This document shows positions 45,884 through 55,747 of a stretch of DNA of 64,000 nt, piece after piece. The DNA comes from Bacteroides timonensis (GTDB lineage Bacteria; Bacteroidota; Bacteroidia; Bacteroidales; Bacteroidaceae): the NCBI RefSeq assembly GCF_000513195.1, contig NZ_CBVI010000091.1:103917-167916 (forward strand). The letters are read 5' to 3'. The first letter of the stretch is position 1. Every line of letters starts with the position of its first letter. The notes beneath the pieces were generated by a model that worked only from the letters and a program-made list of their open reading frames with translations, was not told the DNA's origin and did no database searches. A program made the translations under genes and the position numbers.

Positions 45884-48800
45884 ATGAAAAATGTATTAAG
45901 AAAACTACTACTAATGCTGTGCTTTTTTACTTATGTAATTGAAAGTCATGCATTAGTCAATAGAACAGAAAAGACAGACATAAGTTTCGAAATTAACCAG
46001 CAAACAATTCAAGTTAAAGGCGTTGTTATGTCTGAGTTCAACGAACCTCTTCCTGGTGCCACAATCACTATAAAAGGAACCACTAAAGGAGTCATTACTG
46101 ATATAGATGGTAATTTCACTATCGATGCAGCATCCGATGCCACCCTAGTCGTTTCTTATATAGGAATGGAGAAGCAAGAAATCAAAGTGAGTAACAGAAA
46201 AACGATTCACATAATATTAAAAGAGCTAAGAGATGAGTTGGAGGAAGTGACCGTCGTTGCTTTCGCTAAACAGAAAAAAGAAAGCGTTATCAGTTCGATC
46301 ACTACAGTAAAGCCCAGTGAGTTGAAAGCTCCAAGCAGTAACCTTACCACTGCTTTAGCAGGACGTATGGCTGGTATGATTGCCTATCAGACAAGTGGAG
46401 AACCAGGCAAAGATAATGCACAATTCTTCATACGCGGTGTAACCACATTCGGCTATAAAAAAGATCCATTGATTCTAATTGACAATATAGAACTTAGTGC
46501 CGATGACCTCGCCCGATTAAATGTAGACGATATTGCAAGCTTCTCCATTATGAAAGATGCAACATCCACCGCCCTCTATGGAGCCCGTGGAGCAAACGGA
46601 GTCATTATGGTAACAACCAAAGAAGGAAAAGAAGGACCAGCCAAAGTTTCCATCCGCTTAGAAAATTCGATATCTACTCCTACTAAAATGGTAGAATTGG
46701 CTGATCCTATCACTTATATGCGTTTAGGAAACGAAGCCGTAACGACCCGTAACCCACTCGGAATAACTCCTTATTCTCAAGAAAAAATAGATAAAACAAT
46801 AGCAGGTACTAATCCATACGCCTATCCGGCCATTGACTGGTATGATGAACTTTTTAAATCACAAGTCATGAATCAACGCGTGAATTTCAACATCAGTGGT
46901 GGAGGAAAAGTTGCTAAATATTACATTGCCGCTTCGTATACAAAAGACAATGGCGTAATAAAAATGGATAATCAAAACAATTTCAACTCCGGAATTGATT
47001 TGCAGAAATTTAACGTGCGTTCAAATATCAATATTAATCTTACACCCACCACTGAAGCATCAATCCGCTTTCAAGGTAGTTTCGATGATTACAGAGGTCC
47101 TGTGGATGGAGGAGATGCATTATTCAAAAAAGTAATGCGAACCAATCCTGTATTATTTCCCAAGTATTATCCCAAAACAGGAGAATATGCAAATTCAACC
47201 CATATTCTGTTTGGAAACTATGAGGACGGTACCTATCTAAACCCATTCGCAGACATGGTAAGAGGTTATAAAGAGTCTAATCGTAGCCTTATTCTGGCGC
47301 AGGGAGAAGTAAAACAGAAGTTAGATATAATAACCAAAGGATTATCTGCCAGAGGATTAATTAGTACAACACGCTATTCATATAATGATGTTGTGAGACA
47401 GTATAAACCATTCTACTATCAGGTTGGCTCATATAATAATCAAACCAATGAATACAGCCTACATCCGCTCAATGAGACAAGTGGTGAAGAAAATTTAAGT
47501 TATGAACCGGGAGGAAAAGATGTACAGACCACAAACTATATGGAGCTATCTATGACATATAATCGTGATTTTGACGAACATGGGATTAGTGGAATGTTAG
47601 TATACACACGGCAGGAAAAAAGAGTATCTAATGCTGGTGACTTACAAAAATCATTGCCTTACCGTAATCAAGGCTTATCAGGACGCTTCACTTACTCTTA
47701 TGCAAAAAAGTATTTTGGGGAATTCAATTTTGGATACAATGGCTCTGAACGTTTTTCTAAAAATGAACGTTTTGGCTTTTTCCCTTCTATTGGTGCAGGA
47801 TATATCATTTCGAATGAGAAGTTCTTCGAGCCATTAACCAAATACATCAGCAAACTAAAATTCAAATATACCTATGGTTTAGTGGGTAATGATGCAATTG
47901 GCGACGAAAACGATCGTTTTTTCTATCTATCTAATGTAAATACCAATGATGGCGGTAAGCAGCAACAATTTGGCAACAATTATGATTTCAGACCCAACGG
48001 AATAACGGTGACCCGTTATGCCAATAATTTGATCACTTGGGAAACTGCAAAGAAAATGAACTTCGGTATAGAACTTGGACTATTTAACAGCCTTGAAATT
48101 CAACTCGATTTATTCAAAGAAAACAGAAAGGATATATTGATGGAGCGCTCTTACATTCCATCAACTATGGGACTCTCAGCCCCCGTAAAAGCTAATGTAG
48201 GTGAAGCAAGTTCTAAAGGAATAGACTTATCAGTAGACTACTCTTTTATTTCACAATCTGACTTTTGGATGACTGGACGCGCCAATTTCACATATGCCAT
48301 CAGCAAATTTGAAAAAGTCGAAGAGCCTGATTACAATCTGCAAAAGACTCCTTGGAGATCAAGGGTTGGACAAAGTCTAAATCAAAGATGGGGGTACATT
48401 GCTGAACGCTTATTTATAGATGAAGGAGATATCATAAATTCACCGGATCAATCCGGTTTAGGGTTCTATGAAGCAGGTGATATCAAATATAAAGATATAA
48501 ATAAAGACGGGAAAATAACCGAGGCTGATATGGTACCTATCGGCTATCCTACTACGCCTGAGGTTACTTTTGGCTTTGGATTGTCAACTGGTTATAAGAA
48601 CTTTGATTTTTCTGTGTTTTTCCAAGGCAATAGCAGAGTTTCATTTTGGATAGATCCGAATGCTATTTCCCCATTCATTGACACTGACGGTAATGATGCT
48701 GTTCGTTCCGAAAATGCCATGCTAAAGGTTATCGCAGACAATCATTGGTCCGAAGGTAACAGAAATTCCTATGCCTTTTGGCCCCGATTAGCCAATAGAG

Positions 48801-49060
48801 CAATGGATAACAATTACAAAAGCAGTACTTGGTGGATGAATGATGGTTCATTTTTGAGATTGAAATCAATAGAACTTGGATATTCTCTCCCAACCAGATT
48901 ACTAAAAAAAATAAGGATCGAAGGAATGCGTATTTATGTAAGTGGAACAAATTTATTAACATTCAGTAAATTCAAATTGTGGGATCCGGAAATGGGCAGT
49001 AATGGTTTAGGATATCCTATTCAACGAGTGTATAATATGGGATTAACATTAAATTTCTAA
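45884..49060 (+). CDS. SusC-family TonB-dependent transporter
   Basis: A 1058-residue transporter from the ATG at 45884 (MKNVLRKLLL; another ATG six bases earlier is possible, a TTG upstream is less likely). The signal peptide ends near SHALVN. Then come a regulatory-like domain (FNEPLPGATITIKGTTKG, DIDGNFTI, VSYIGM), a variant SusC signature LEEVTVVAFAKQKKESV in place of the usual VIGYG, plug (FFIRGVTTFGYKKDPLILIDN, SIMKDATSTALYGARGANGV) and barrel ending LTLNF. First gene of a five-gene run ending with GH97. Confidence 0.92.
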   Translation: MKNVLRKLLLMLCFFTYVIESHALVNRTEKTDISFEINQQTIQVKGVVMSEFNEPLPGATITIKGTTKGVITDIDGNFTIDAASDATLVVSYIGMEKQEIKVSNRKTIHIILKELRDELEEVTVVAFAKQKKESVISSITTVKPSELKAPSSNLTTALAGRMAGMIAYQTSGEPGKDNAQFFIRGVTTFGYKKDPLILIDNIELSADDLARLNVDDIASFSIMKDATSTALYGARGANGVIMVTTKEGKEGPAKVSIRLENSISTPTKMVELADPITYMRLGNEAVTTRNPLGITPYSQEKIDKTIAGTNPYAYPAIDWYDELFKSQVMNQRVNFNISGGGKVAKYYIAASYTKDNGVIKMDNQNNFNSGIDLQKFNVRSNININLTPTTEASIRFQGSFDDYRGPVDGGDALFKKVMRTNPVLFPKYYPKTGEYANSTHILFGNYEDGTYLNPFADMVRGYKESNRSLILAQGEVKQKLDIITKGLSARGLISTTRYSYNDVVRQYKPFYYQVGSYNNQTNEYSLHPLNETSGEENLSYEPGGKDVQTTNYMELSMTYNRDFDEHGISGMLVYTRQEKRVSNAGDLQKSLPYRNQGLSGRFTYSYAKKYFGEFNFGYNGSERFSKNERFGFFPSIGAGYIISNEKFFEPLTKYISKLKFKYTYGLVGNDAIGDENDRFFYLSNVNTNDGGKQQQFGNNYDFRPNGITVTRYANNLITWETAKKMNFGIELGLFNSLEIQLDLFKENRKDILMERSYIPSTMGLSAPVKANVGEASSKGIDLSVDYSFISQSDFWMTGRANFTYAISKFEKVEEPDYNLQKTPWRSRVGQSLNQRWGYIAERLFIDEGDIINSPDQSGLGFYEAGDIKYKDINKDGKITEADMVPIGYPTTPEVTFGFGLSTGYKNFDFSVFFQGNSRVSFWIDPNAISPFIDTDGNDAVRSENAMLKVIADNHWSEGNRNSYAFWPRLANRAMDNNYKSSTWWMNDGSFLRLKSIELGYSLPTRLLKKIRIEGMRIYVSGTNLLTFSKFKLWDPEMGSNGLGYPIQRVYNMGLTLNF

Positions 49061-49070
49061 AACAGAGAAT

Positions 49071-51068
49071 ATGAAGAAAATAAAATATATAAGCAGGCTT
49101 GTTCTTTTATTGATAATAACAAGCTGTTCTGATTATCTTAATGTAGTGCCTGATGGTGTAGCCGACCTTGAAATGATGTTCAATAACAGGACAAGTGCAG
49201 AACGATACCTGACTACCTGCTATTCATATATACCTCTTTTCGGTGCCCAGCGTGATAATCCCGGATTAACTTCCGGAAATGATATATGGTACTATACATT
49301 GAGAGACCAGTACAATGATAATGAATGGGCTTTTGGAATAGCCAACGGGCTACAAAATACTCAAGATCCATTAACAAATTATTGGGATGGCGGCAATGGA
49401 GCCAAATCAATGTTTAAGGCCATTAGGGACTGCAATATCTTTCTTGAATATGTATCTGACGAATCCAGAGTGGCCGGTTTGGACATTATGGAAAGGAAAC
49501 GCTGGTTGTCTGAAGTAACAGTTTTAAAAGCCTTTTATAACTACCACTTGTTCCAATTATACGGTCCGATACCTATCGTTGATAAGAATCTCCCCGTTTC
49601 AGCCTCACCGGAAGAAGTGAGAATTAAACGGGCAAAGGTAGACGAAGTAGTTAACTATGTAGTCGATTTGATCGACAATTCTTATACAAATCTGCCTAAG
49701 TACATATCGAAATCGGCTATTGAAGACGGAAGACTGACGCAAGCAGCAGCTTTATCCATTAAAGCAAAAGTTCTATTATTGGCAGCAAGTCCTCTGTTTA
49801 ACGGGAATACAGACTATGCAAACTTCCTGGATCATGATAAAGAACCGTTCTTCAATCAGAACTATGATCAATCCAAATGGACAAGAGCTGCAGAAGCGTG
49901 CAAAATGGCACTTGAATCAGCAATAAATGACCAAAGGCGCCAATTATATGACTTCAAAAGAGATGGAAAGCTTGCCGTTACAAATGACTCCATTGCCTAT
50001 ATGATGAATTCACGTCAGGCTCTTACAGAACGCTTTAATGTCGAGTTAGTATGGGGATGTGGAACACAATACACGGGAGATTTACAAAATGTAAGTCAAC
50101 CCAGATTAAATCCCGGAACCAAAGGAGCCTCCGATGGAACAAACCAATATAACTGCAAATCCATTTATGCTCCCACCATGGAGATAGCTGAAATGTTTTA
50201 TACCCGCCGAGGAGTACCAATGGAAGAAGACAAAGAATGGAACGAAAACGGGTGGTATGATGACCGTTTTACTGCATTTGAAAAGACAACAGAAAATGAC
50301 AAGTATTATATGAAAGTGGACTTTGATGCCCCCCTATTGCATTTAAGGCGAGAAGCACGCTTCTATGGCGCATTAGGCTTTGATGGCTCCACTTGGTATG
50401 GACAAGGATGGACCATACCGGATGATGCTTCTACCCGCAATTATGTGGAGGGAAAACAAGGAGAATTTTCGGGTCAAAAGCTGACTACGCAATACTCAAT
50501 TACAGGCTATTACGCCAAGAAACTCATTTATTATGGAAATATCATCTCCAATAATGTTGTAATCAACGAATATCCCTTCCCCATCGTTCGTCTGGCAGAC
50601 CTGTATTTGATGTATGCCGAAGCTCTACTCGAATCAGTTAGCGGTGACAGTGATATCCCGGAAGAAATATACGATTGTCTGAGAGTAATCCGTGAACGTT
50701 CCGGCCTCAAGAAAAGCGATAAAGAGCCAATAGATATCGGTGATGTTCGTGAAGCTTGGAAAGCTTATTCAATCAATCCCGAAAAAGCAACAACAAAAGC
50801 AGGATTGCGAGAAATCATTCGCAGAGAACGACAAGTGGAACTTGCTTTGGAGGGACAGCGTTATTACGATATCCGACGTTGGAAATTAGCGTCAAAGGAG
50901 TTTAACAAGCCCGTCAGAGGATGGAATGTAGGTGAATCTACCACTGAAGACTTCTACAGGATAAGATACATCTACAATCAGAAATTCTACCAAAGAGATT
51001 ATTTATGGCCCATCAAGGAGCAATCTTTGATCGTTAATACAAACTTAATCCAGAATCCAGGATGGTAA
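49071..51068 (+). CDS. SusD-like glycan-binding lipoprotein
   Basis: A 665-residue SusD (RagB) protein; signal peptide with lipobox IITSCSDYLNVVPDG. Conserved segments: RKRWLSEVTVLKAFYNYHLFQLYGPIPIVDKNLP, LADLYLMYAEALLE, and REIIRRERQVELALEGQRYYDIRRWK, ending in KEQSLIVNTNLIQNPGW. It begins 10 bases after the SusC stop. The following lipoprotein's ATG lies 17 bases after its stop, so translation may be coupled through the run. Confidence 0.93.
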   Translation: MKKIKYISRLVLLLIITSCSDYLNVVPDGVADLEMMFNNRTSAERYLTTCYSYIPLFGAQRDNPGLTSGNDIWYYTLRDQYNDNEWAFGIANGLQNTQDPLTNYWDGGNGAKSMFKAIRDCNIFLEYVSDESRVAGLDIMERKRWLSEVTVLKAFYNYHLFQLYGPIPIVDKNLPVSASPEEVRIKRAKVDEVVNYVVDLIDNSYTNLPKYISKSAIEDGRLTQAAALSIKAKVLLLAASPLFNGNTDYANFLDHDKEPFFNQNYDQSKWTRAAEACKMALESAINDQRRQLYDFKRDGKLAVTNDSIAYMMNSRQALTERFNVELVWGCGTQYTGDLQNVSQPRLNPGTKGASDGTNQYNCKSIYAPTMEIAEMFYTRRGVPMEEDKEWNENGWYDDRFTAFEKTTENDKYYMKVDFDAPLLHLRREARFYGALGFDGSTWYGQGWTIPDDASTRNYVEGKQGEFSGQKLTTQYSITGYYAKKLIYYGNIISNNVVINEYPFPIVRLADLYLMYAEALLESVSGDSDIPEEIYDCLRVIRERSGLKKSDKEPIDIGDVREAWKAYSINPEKATTKAGLREIIRRERQVELALEGQRYYDIRRWKLASKEFNKPVRGWNVGESTTEDFYRIRYIYNQKFYQRDYLWPIKEQSLIVNTNLIQNPGW

Positions 51069-51085
51069 CTTCAAAATCAAAATAT

Positions 51086-52276
51086 ATGAAAACAAAATAT
51101 TGCCTCCTTCTCCTTATACTGCTGTTGACCAGTTGCAGTGAGGAGATTATAAACAAACCCTATGGGAGCAATGATGGAAAAGCTCCCGGCATTGTTGAAG
51201 TAGTTGATTATACCCCCATACCGGGTGGTGTTATTCTACAAGTCAAAAATCCTTCAGATGAAGACTTACTTTACATCAAAGCAAAATATCAACTTGATTC
51301 CGGAAAAGAAATGGAAGAGAGGATATCCGCTTACTCAAGCACAATAACTCTGGAGGGCTTTGGAAATGTTTCAGAGAAAAGCATCACACTTTCTGCCGTC
51401 GATCGTATGGAGAATGAAGGAGAATCATCTACTATTAAAGTAACGCCGGGAAGACCAACCTATTTAAAAGCATACGATTCAATGGACATGTACGTCACAT
51501 TTGGAGGTATCGGAGTTTCCATTAAGAACGAAGACAAGAACAATCTGATTATCGATGTATATACAAAAGATGAAAAGGGCGAATGGTATATTACCCACAC
51601 AGAATATACATCAAAACCGGACATCGTTTTTGCGGTACGCGGGTTTGAGAATAGTCCCCGTGAATTTGGAGTTACAATAAGAGATCCTTGGGAAAACAAA
51701 ACAGAGCCGGTGTATACCACTGTAACCCCCTGGTACGAAGTAGAGTTGGACAAAGGTAAATTTGCAGAAGTTTTACTGCCGAACGATGCATCTATGGCAT
51801 ACTGGGGATTCAGCATAAGTAGAATTTGGAATGGCAATTATGCATATGGCGCAAACGACATGTGCCACTCTTCTGAAAGCGAGGGATGGCCACAGAGTTT
51901 TACATTTGACTTGGGAGTAGTAGCCAAGTTAAGCCGCTATAAATATTGGCAAAGATTACAAGATGATTACTTATACCAACATGGGAATCTAAAAAAATGG
52001 GAACTTTATGGAAGAAGTGATACTCCCCCTGCAGATGGGAGTTGGGATGGATGGATTAAACTCATGGAATGCGAAAGTCTTAAACCATCCGGACTACCTC
52101 CCGGCCAAATATCTTCAGAGGACAAGGCTTATGCTGCTGCCGGAGAAGAGTTCGAGTTTCCACCGAGTACACCGGCTGTCCGTTATATCCGCTGGAAAGG
52201 ACTCGAAACATTTACCGGTGCCCAATTCATACACCTCCAGGAAGTAACATTCTACGGACAAGAAGATGGTTATTGA
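51086..52276 (+). CDS. Surface lipoprotein with DUF4959/DUF5126-type and discoidin-like (DUF5000) domains
   Basis: A 396-residue lipoprotein (MKTKYCLLLL... lipobox LLTSCS). Residues about 25-110 and 115-215 look like two beta-sandwich domains of the DUF4959 and DUF5126 kind. The last 150 residues are a coagulation-factor-5/8-like (DUF5000) domain: MAYWGFSISRIWNG, MCHSSESEGWPQSFTFDLG, KKWELYGRSDTPPADGSWDGW. I place the start at 51086, not at the earlier ATG overlapping the SusD stop, because only this one gives a proper signal. Such proteins are the surface glycan-binding members of SusCD loci; its C-terminal domain closely resembles that of the next gene. Confidence 0.82.
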   Translation: MKTKYCLLLLILLLTSCSEEIINKPYGSNDGKAPGIVEVVDYTPIPGGVILQVKNPSDEDLLYIKAKYQLDSGKEMEERISAYSSTITLEGFGNVSEKSITLSAVDRMENEGESSTIKVTPGRPTYLKAYDSMDMYVTFGGIGVSIKNEDKNNLIIDVYTKDEKGEWYITHTEYTSKPDIVFAVRGFENSPREFGVTIRDPWENKTEPVYTTVTPWYEVELDKGKFAEVLLPNDASMAYWGFSISRIWNGNYAYGANDMCHSSESEGWPQSFTFDLGVVAKLSRYKYWQRLQDDYLYQHGNLKKWELYGRSDTPPADGSWDGWIKLMECESLKPSGLPPGQISSEDKAYAAAGEEFEFPPSTPAVRYIRWKGLETFTGAQFIHLQEVTFYGQEDGY

Positions 52277-52306
52277 ATAAAATAGAAATTTAAACCATAA
52301 GAAACA

Positions 52307-53545
52307 ATGAAAATATTGAATACTATATACTTTCTTATCGTCACGATACTATTTGCGTCATGTGACGGCATGCTGGATAATATACAGGGGTATCTGGATG
52401 AGGGAGAAACTGTTTATGTAGGCAAATTGGTTTCTCCTTATGCTAATCCCGGTAAAAACCGCATTCAGTTGAATGGAACTCTATATTATGGAGTTACTCA
52501 AAGCCAATGTTTGATTGAGTGGAAAGCCCCGGACGGAACAACCGGTTCCAAAGAAGTTCCTGTTCAACGGGAAGAACAGTTGGAAGTTTTTTCGATTATC
52601 CTAGACGACTTATTGGAAGGGCAATACGATTTTACCTTTACAACCATGGATGCAACAGGAAACAGATCTTTACCTACAACGACTCAGGGATATGTATATG
52701 GAGATTTCTATGAGCAGTCTTTGATGAATAGAAGTATCGTTCAAATTGAAGCATATAAACGAGAAGGATTCATGATAACCTGGAGACCACTCAACGAAGA
52801 AGGAGCCATAAAAAGTGAGGTTACTTACACTACAGATGAAGGACAAAAAACAATTTCTGTACCTATAAATGAAAACAGCACTTTACTAAAAGGATGCATC
52901 CCGGGAAGTACTATAACTTGGAAAACAGAGTACATCCCCGTAGAAAATGCCATAGATGTATTTTATTCCACACCTTCAGAAAAAGAAGCCCCGAACGATT
53001 TTGTAATACAACTCAATAAAAACAATTTTAAAGAGGTAATATTACCTACGGACGCAAGAATGAATTATTGGGGATTTTCTCTGTCCAGAATCTGGAACGG
53101 GAATACGAATTGGGAGGCAAATAGCATGTGCCACAGCAGTGATGCAGAAGGATGGCCACAATGGTTCACTTTTGATTTGGGAGTGCTGACAAAACCAGAT
53201 CGTTATAGATATTGGCAACGCTTGCAGGAAGCCTATTTATACGAGAAAGGAGACAATCCCAGAAAGTGGGAACTCTACGGACGAGCTGATACTCCTCCTG
53301 CCGATGGTAGTTGGGACGGATGGATAAAATTAATGGATTGTGAAAGCATCAAGCCATCGGGTGTATTTGACAAGACATTGACAACAGAAGACATTGAATA
53401 TGCAAAAGCAGGAGAATTGTTCATGTTTCCGGAAGACACTCCGTCTGTAAGATATATCAGGTGGAAAACATCAGAAACATTCAGTGGCAAACATACGGTC
53501 CACTTCCAGCAAATAACATTCTGGGGAGAGGATTTGAGTGAATAA
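52307..53545 (+). CDS. Surface lipoprotein with DUF4998-type and discoidin-like (DUF5000) domains
   Basis: A 412-residue lipoprotein with signal ending LFASCDGML. Residues about 20-215 form a DUF4998-like region (IQGYLDEGETVYVGKLVSPYANPGKNRIQL and YDFTFTTMDATGNRSLP), and residues 240-405 a discoidin-like DUF5000 domain with MNYWGFSLSRIWNGN, MCHSSDAEGWPQWFTFDLG and RKWELYGRADTPPADGSWDGW in order. The C-terminal halves of this protein and the one before are clear paralogues; the N-terminal halves are not. A role in surface binding of the glycan cut by GH97 is inferred. Confidence 0.82.
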   Translation: MKILNTIYFLIVTILFASCDGMLDNIQGYLDEGETVYVGKLVSPYANPGKNRIQLNGTLYYGVTQSQCLIEWKAPDGTTGSKEVPVQREEQLEVFSIILDDLLEGQYDFTFTTMDATGNRSLPTTTQGYVYGDFYEQSLMNRSIVQIEAYKREGFMITWRPLNEEGAIKSEVTYTTDEGQKTISVPINENSTLLKGCIPGSTITWKTEYIPVENAIDVFYSTPSEKEAPNDFVIQLNKNNFKEVILPTDARMNYWGFSLSRIWNGNTNWEANSMCHSSDAEGWPQWFTFDLGVLTKPDRYRYWQRLQEAYLYEKGDNPRKWELYGRADTPPADGSWDGWIKLMDCESIKPSGVFDKTLTTEDIEYAKAGELFMFPEDTPSVRYIRWKTSETFSGKHTVHFQQITFWGEDLSE

Positions 53546-53582
53546 TACAGATTAAAATAGAACAAGGTTTTCAATAGGTATC

Positions 53583-53627
53583 GAACTTTACCGAGAATGA
53601 TTTATGAGAATCATTCCGGTAAAGTTC
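53583..53627 (+). terminator. Long hairpin with one bulge before the GH97 gene
   Basis: GAACTTTACCG-A-GAATGATT (53583-53602) pairs over 19 bp, with the A at 53594 bulged, to AATCATTC-CGGTAAAGTTC (53609-53627); loop of 6. It lies 38 bases after the lipoprotein stop and 56 before the GH97 ATG. No T-run follows, so it may be a partial terminator or an mRNA-stabilising element rather than an operon end. Confidence 0.55.
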
Positions 53628-53682
53628 TAAATACATATACAAGAAACATATCAATTTTCAGCGCTTCAAACTCTCAAAAGCT

Positions 53683-55587
53683 ATGTTCAAGAAACTATTC
53701 ATTTCATTATTATTACTTTTGGCAAGTAATATGCCTCTTCCCGCCAAGTGCCTGCAATCTTTATACTCTCCGGACAGAAACATACGGTTAGTGATAAATC
53801 AGGAGCAGGAACATATAATGGCAACAGTCCAATATCAGGGAAGAACAATCATCCCCGAAATCAGATTTGGCGTACAAGAGCAAAAACAAACATTCTATGG
53901 CAGTATGAAATGTCTGGGATTCTCAGAAGAAGCTGCAGTCCGAGAGCAATACTCCGCCATCCATGGGAAGAGGAGCTCTTGCAGTAACATTGGAAATGCA
54001 TTCACAATGTATCTGGAGAATTCACAAAAGCAGAAACTGGATATTGAATTCAGAGTGTATAATGATGGAGTCTGTTTCCGTTATGCTTTATCTGAAAATC
54101 AATCCGATTCTCTTCTTTTCATAAATGAATTCACCACTTATCGCATTCACCGGGAAAGCGACCGATGGATGCAGAAATACGTTCCGCACTATGAAGGAGA
54201 TTTCCCGCACGAAAAAGGAAATGTCTCACAAGGAGAGTGGGGATACCCTGCATTAATTCGCCACAACGGATGCTGGGCACTGCTGACAGAAGCTAATATC
54301 GACCGGAATTATTGTGCCACACATTTGACGAATACCGCTCATAGCGAGTTCTATCAAATAGCCTATCCACACAGGGAAGAAGGGAATGGAGTAGGCTCCA
54401 TACATCCGGCAACCCAAACCCCATGGTTCTCTCCCTGGAGAGTTATCATTTTAGGAGAACTAAAGAATATTGTTGAATCAACTTTAGTAGAAGATGTAAG
54501 TACCCCCTGTTTTCTAACAGAAACAGACTGGATTCTACCGGGATCAGCATCATGGATATATTGGGCGTACAACCACGGGACAAAAGATTACAGAAAATGT
54601 TGTGAGTATGTTGACTTGGCTGCTTCAATGCATTGGGAATATGTTCTGTTCGACTGGGAATGGGATCAGATGCAAAATGGAGGCACCCTTGAAGATGCGG
54701 CAGATTACGCAGTCTCCAAAGGTGTCAAACCTCTCATCTGGTACAATTCCGGAGGAACACACAATCGCGTGTCGAGTACTCCAAGAGACCGATTGATAAC
54801 TAAAGAAAATAGGAATAGAGAATTTAGAAAACTCAAAGAAATGGGATTTGCCGGTATTAAGGTCGATTTCTTCGAAAGTGACAAGCAACATATGGTCAAT
54901 TACTACTTAGACATTCTGGAAGATGCGGCAAAACATAAACTGATGGTCAACTTCCATGGTTGCACCTTACCCAGAGGATGGAGTCGCACCTATCCGCATC
55001 TGATGTCAATGGAGGCAGTATACGGAGCAGAACAGTATAACAACAGTCCTTATATGACAACAGCCGCATCACGCCTGAACTGTACTTATCCCTTCACCAG
55101 AAACGTAGTGGGTCCCATGGACTATACTCCTGTAGCTTTCACTGATTCACAACATCCTCACCGTACTACATATGCTCATGAGCTGGCTCTATCTGTCATT
55201 CTCGAATCCGGCATACAGCACTGGGCAGACAGGCCGGAAGGCTTCTACCAATTACCTGATGAAGTCAAGTCATTTATGAGCAATGTGCCGGCGGCATGGG
55301 ATGATACCCGGTTTATTGAAGGGTATCCGGGAGAATATGTTGTACTGGCACGCAGGAAAGGGACAACATGGTATTTGGCAGGAATCAACGGAACAACTTC
55401 CCATAAGAAACTCACTGTCGCTTTAGATTTCCTGCAAGATGGCAATTATCAAATGAACTTGTTTACAGACGGGAAAGAAGCCACTCGGATACGCGCGCTC
55501 TGCAGTCGAGTAGGCAAGTCCGACAAGCTGGAAACAGAGTGGCTACCGGAAGGGGGATTCGTCGCATGCCTTAAATTACAGGAATAA
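53683..55587 (+). CDS. GH97 alpha-glycosidase, probable retaining alpha-galactosidase
   Basis: A 634-residue exported enzyme; the signal peptide ends near MPLPAKCLQ. N-terminal beta-sandwich with LYSPDRNIRLVI and DIEFRVYNDGVCFRYAL, then the barrel with WIYWAYNHGTKDYRKCCEYVDLAASMHWEYVLFDWEW in part, KPLIWYNSGG, Asp395 in GIKVDFFESD, and LMSMEAVYGAEQY. GH97 has inverting alpha-glucosidases that use glutamates and retaining enzymes that use an aspartate at the KVDFF-type position; the Asp here points to the retaining, alpha-galactosidase-like branch. It ends the SusC-SusD-lipoprotein-lipoprotein run. Confidence 0.87.
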   Translation: MFKKLFISLLLLLASNMPLPAKCLQSLYSPDRNIRLVINQEQEHIMATVQYQGRTIIPEIRFGVQEQKQTFYGSMKCLGFSEEAAVREQYSAIHGKRSSCSNIGNAFTMYLENSQKQKLDIEFRVYNDGVCFRYALSENQSDSLLFINEFTTYRIHRESDRWMQKYVPHYEGDFPHEKGNVSQGEWGYPALIRHNGCWALLTEANIDRNYCATHLTNTAHSEFYQIAYPHREEGNGVGSIHPATQTPWFSPWRVIILGELKNIVESTLVEDVSTPCFLTETDWILPGSASWIYWAYNHGTKDYRKCCEYVDLAASMHWEYVLFDWEWDQMQNGGTLEDAADYAVSKGVKPLIWYNSGGTHNRVSSTPRDRLITKENRNREFRKLKEMGFAGIKVDFFESDKQHMVNYYLDILEDAAKHKLMVNFHGCTLPRGWSRTYPHLMSMEAVYGAEQYNNSPYMTTAASRLNCTYPFTRNVVGPMDYTPVAFTDSQHPHRTTYAHELALSVILESGIQHWADRPEGFYQLPDEVKSFMSNVPAAWDDTRFIEGYPGEYVVLARRKGTTWYLAGINGTTSHKKLTVALDFLQDGNYQMNLFTDGKEATRIRALCSRVGKSDKLETEWLPEGGFVACLKLQE

Positions 55588-55699
55588 TCAAACATCCGGC
55601 TTGAAGACATCGGTTGCAGGAGAAGCCGGGAAATGCTGTCCCCACCTTCCCTGTAACCGAATCGTAACCTTTTTGTCACCCGTTCTTCAATCTCCCGTA

Positions 55700-55730
55700 A
55701 AAAGTACGTAATGCGGCGGCAGTACTTTTG
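55700..55730 (+). promoter_or_regulatory. TonB-receptor promoter overlapping an 8-bp dyad
   Basis: TACTTTTG (55723-55730) is the -7 box, 17 bases before the ATG at 55748. AAAAGTAC (55700-55707) and GTACTTTT (55722-55729) form a perfect inverted repeat that covers it, as a repressor site would. Confidence 0.55.
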
Positions 55731-55747
55731 CGGCAGATTATTAACAG

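Noticed and set aside
55652..55668. HTCS-type TGTAAC sites before the TonB receptor
   Set aside because: TGTAAC and CGTAAC lie only 11 bp apart and about 71 bp from the -7 box, unlike the 21-bp phased triplets elsewhere.
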